This document shows, piece after piece, positions 63,905 to 64,000 of a DNA stretch of 64,000 bases (position 1 is the first letter of the stretch; the number at the start of each line of letters is the position of its first letter). The notes under the pieces are model-generated. The model made no database searches, was not told the DNA's origin, and worked only from the letters and a program-made list of their open reading frames with translations. Source of the DNA: Fibrobacterota bacterium (lineage in GTDB: Bacteria; Fibrobacterota; Chitinivibrionia; Chitinivibrionales; Chitinispirillaceae); contig JAEZKP010000010.1 of assembly GCA_023436145.1 (NCBI GenBank), positions 1-64,000 of the forward strand. The letters run 5' to 3'. Made by a program: the position numbers and the translations under genes.

Positions 63905-64000
63905 ATGAAAAAAGTTGTTACGTTGACCTTTTTATTTTCCGCACTTCTGCTGTTTATTTCTTCATGTGAACTGGAATCAGAGAATAATAATTCAAGTCGC
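63905..64000 (+). CDS. Lipoprotein, 5' part only (runs off the window)
   Basis: The visible 32 residues start MKKVVTLTFLF and contain a lipobox ISSC (Cys21), so this is an N-terminal lipoprotein signal. AGGGGG lies about 9 bases before the ATG. The rest is beyond the window. It follows the 1189-residue surface protein on the same strand with a gap of 47 bases. Confidence 0.7.
   Translation, partial: MKKVVTLTFLFSALLLFISSCELESENNNSSR

Overview
The window reads as one stretch of ordinary chromosome from a Gram-negative, probably anaerobic, free-living bacterium of moderate to low GC content. Evidence for an outer membrane: a BamD-like TPR protein, a beta-barrel/TPR protein, a 1189-residue surface protein ending in phenylalanine, and lipoproteins. 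Evidence for anaerobic energy conservation: a biotin-dependent oxaloacetate decarboxylase pump, a membrane pyrophosphatase, a polyferredoxin, an F-type ATP synthase, and no respiratory oxidase genes. The double-length UvrA, bacterial GH3 enzyme and many Ig-like or VWA surface proteins suggest the FCB group, perhaps Fibrobacterota/Chitinivibrionia. That placement comes from memory of gene content and is not proven. There are no rRNA or tRNA genes, CRISPR arrays, transposases or phage genes that I can see.

Layout. 0.4-7.3 kb: an M28 peptidase and a tandem UvrA. 7.5-10.6 kb: a tiny free-standing ORF with its own promoter, Shine-Dalgarno (SD) and terminator, a small unknown gene, and a divergent pair in which a XylR/DmpR-type sigma54 activator faces a duplicated helical protein that has a near-consensus sigma54 promoter and two upstream dyads. 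10.6-17.9 kb: oadG-oadA-oadB, birA, hrpB and a ComEA-like protein. 18.2-25.1 kb: a CsgG-like/Ig-domain pair, a GH26-like hydrolase, a GH3 acyl-adenylating enzyme and a TPR glycosyltransferase. 25.7-31.3 kb: a K+-dependent-type membrane pyrophosphatase convergent with a phosphofructokinase, then an Ig-like lipoprotein. 31.4-38.7 kb: a seven-gene leftward cluster of BamD-like protein, NadD, zinc ribbon, radical SAM, Memo-AMMECR1 fusion, degenerate spermidine-synthase-like membrane protein and GT-C enzyme (an AmmeMemoRadiSam locus). 39-49 kb: a CHASE2 adenylate cyclase, an NtrC-type regulator, a 40-bp tandem repeat, and a VWA protein plus barrel-TPR operon. 49.4-57.1 kb: the ATP synthase operon atpBEFHAGDC. 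57.3-64 kb: a polyferredoxin, a Tat-exported DUF362 protein, a giant surface protein and the start of a lipoprotein.

The most striking observation is in the ATP synthase operon. The alpha subunit is about 730 residues rather than about 505, and its extra C-terminal part reads as a PTS EIIA (fructose/Ntr type) domain with the phosphorylatable histidine kept. It most resembles the EIIA domains fused to some bacterial ion antiporters and channels. In the same operon epsilon is only 87 residues and lacks the C-terminal inhibitory helices. This suggests an ATP synthase that has swapped its usual regulatory arm for a phosphorylation- or ligand-sensing domain on alpha. The c subunit lacks the Na+ ligands, so the enzyme is probably proton-coupled although the neighbouring decarboxylase belongs to a Na+-pumping family.
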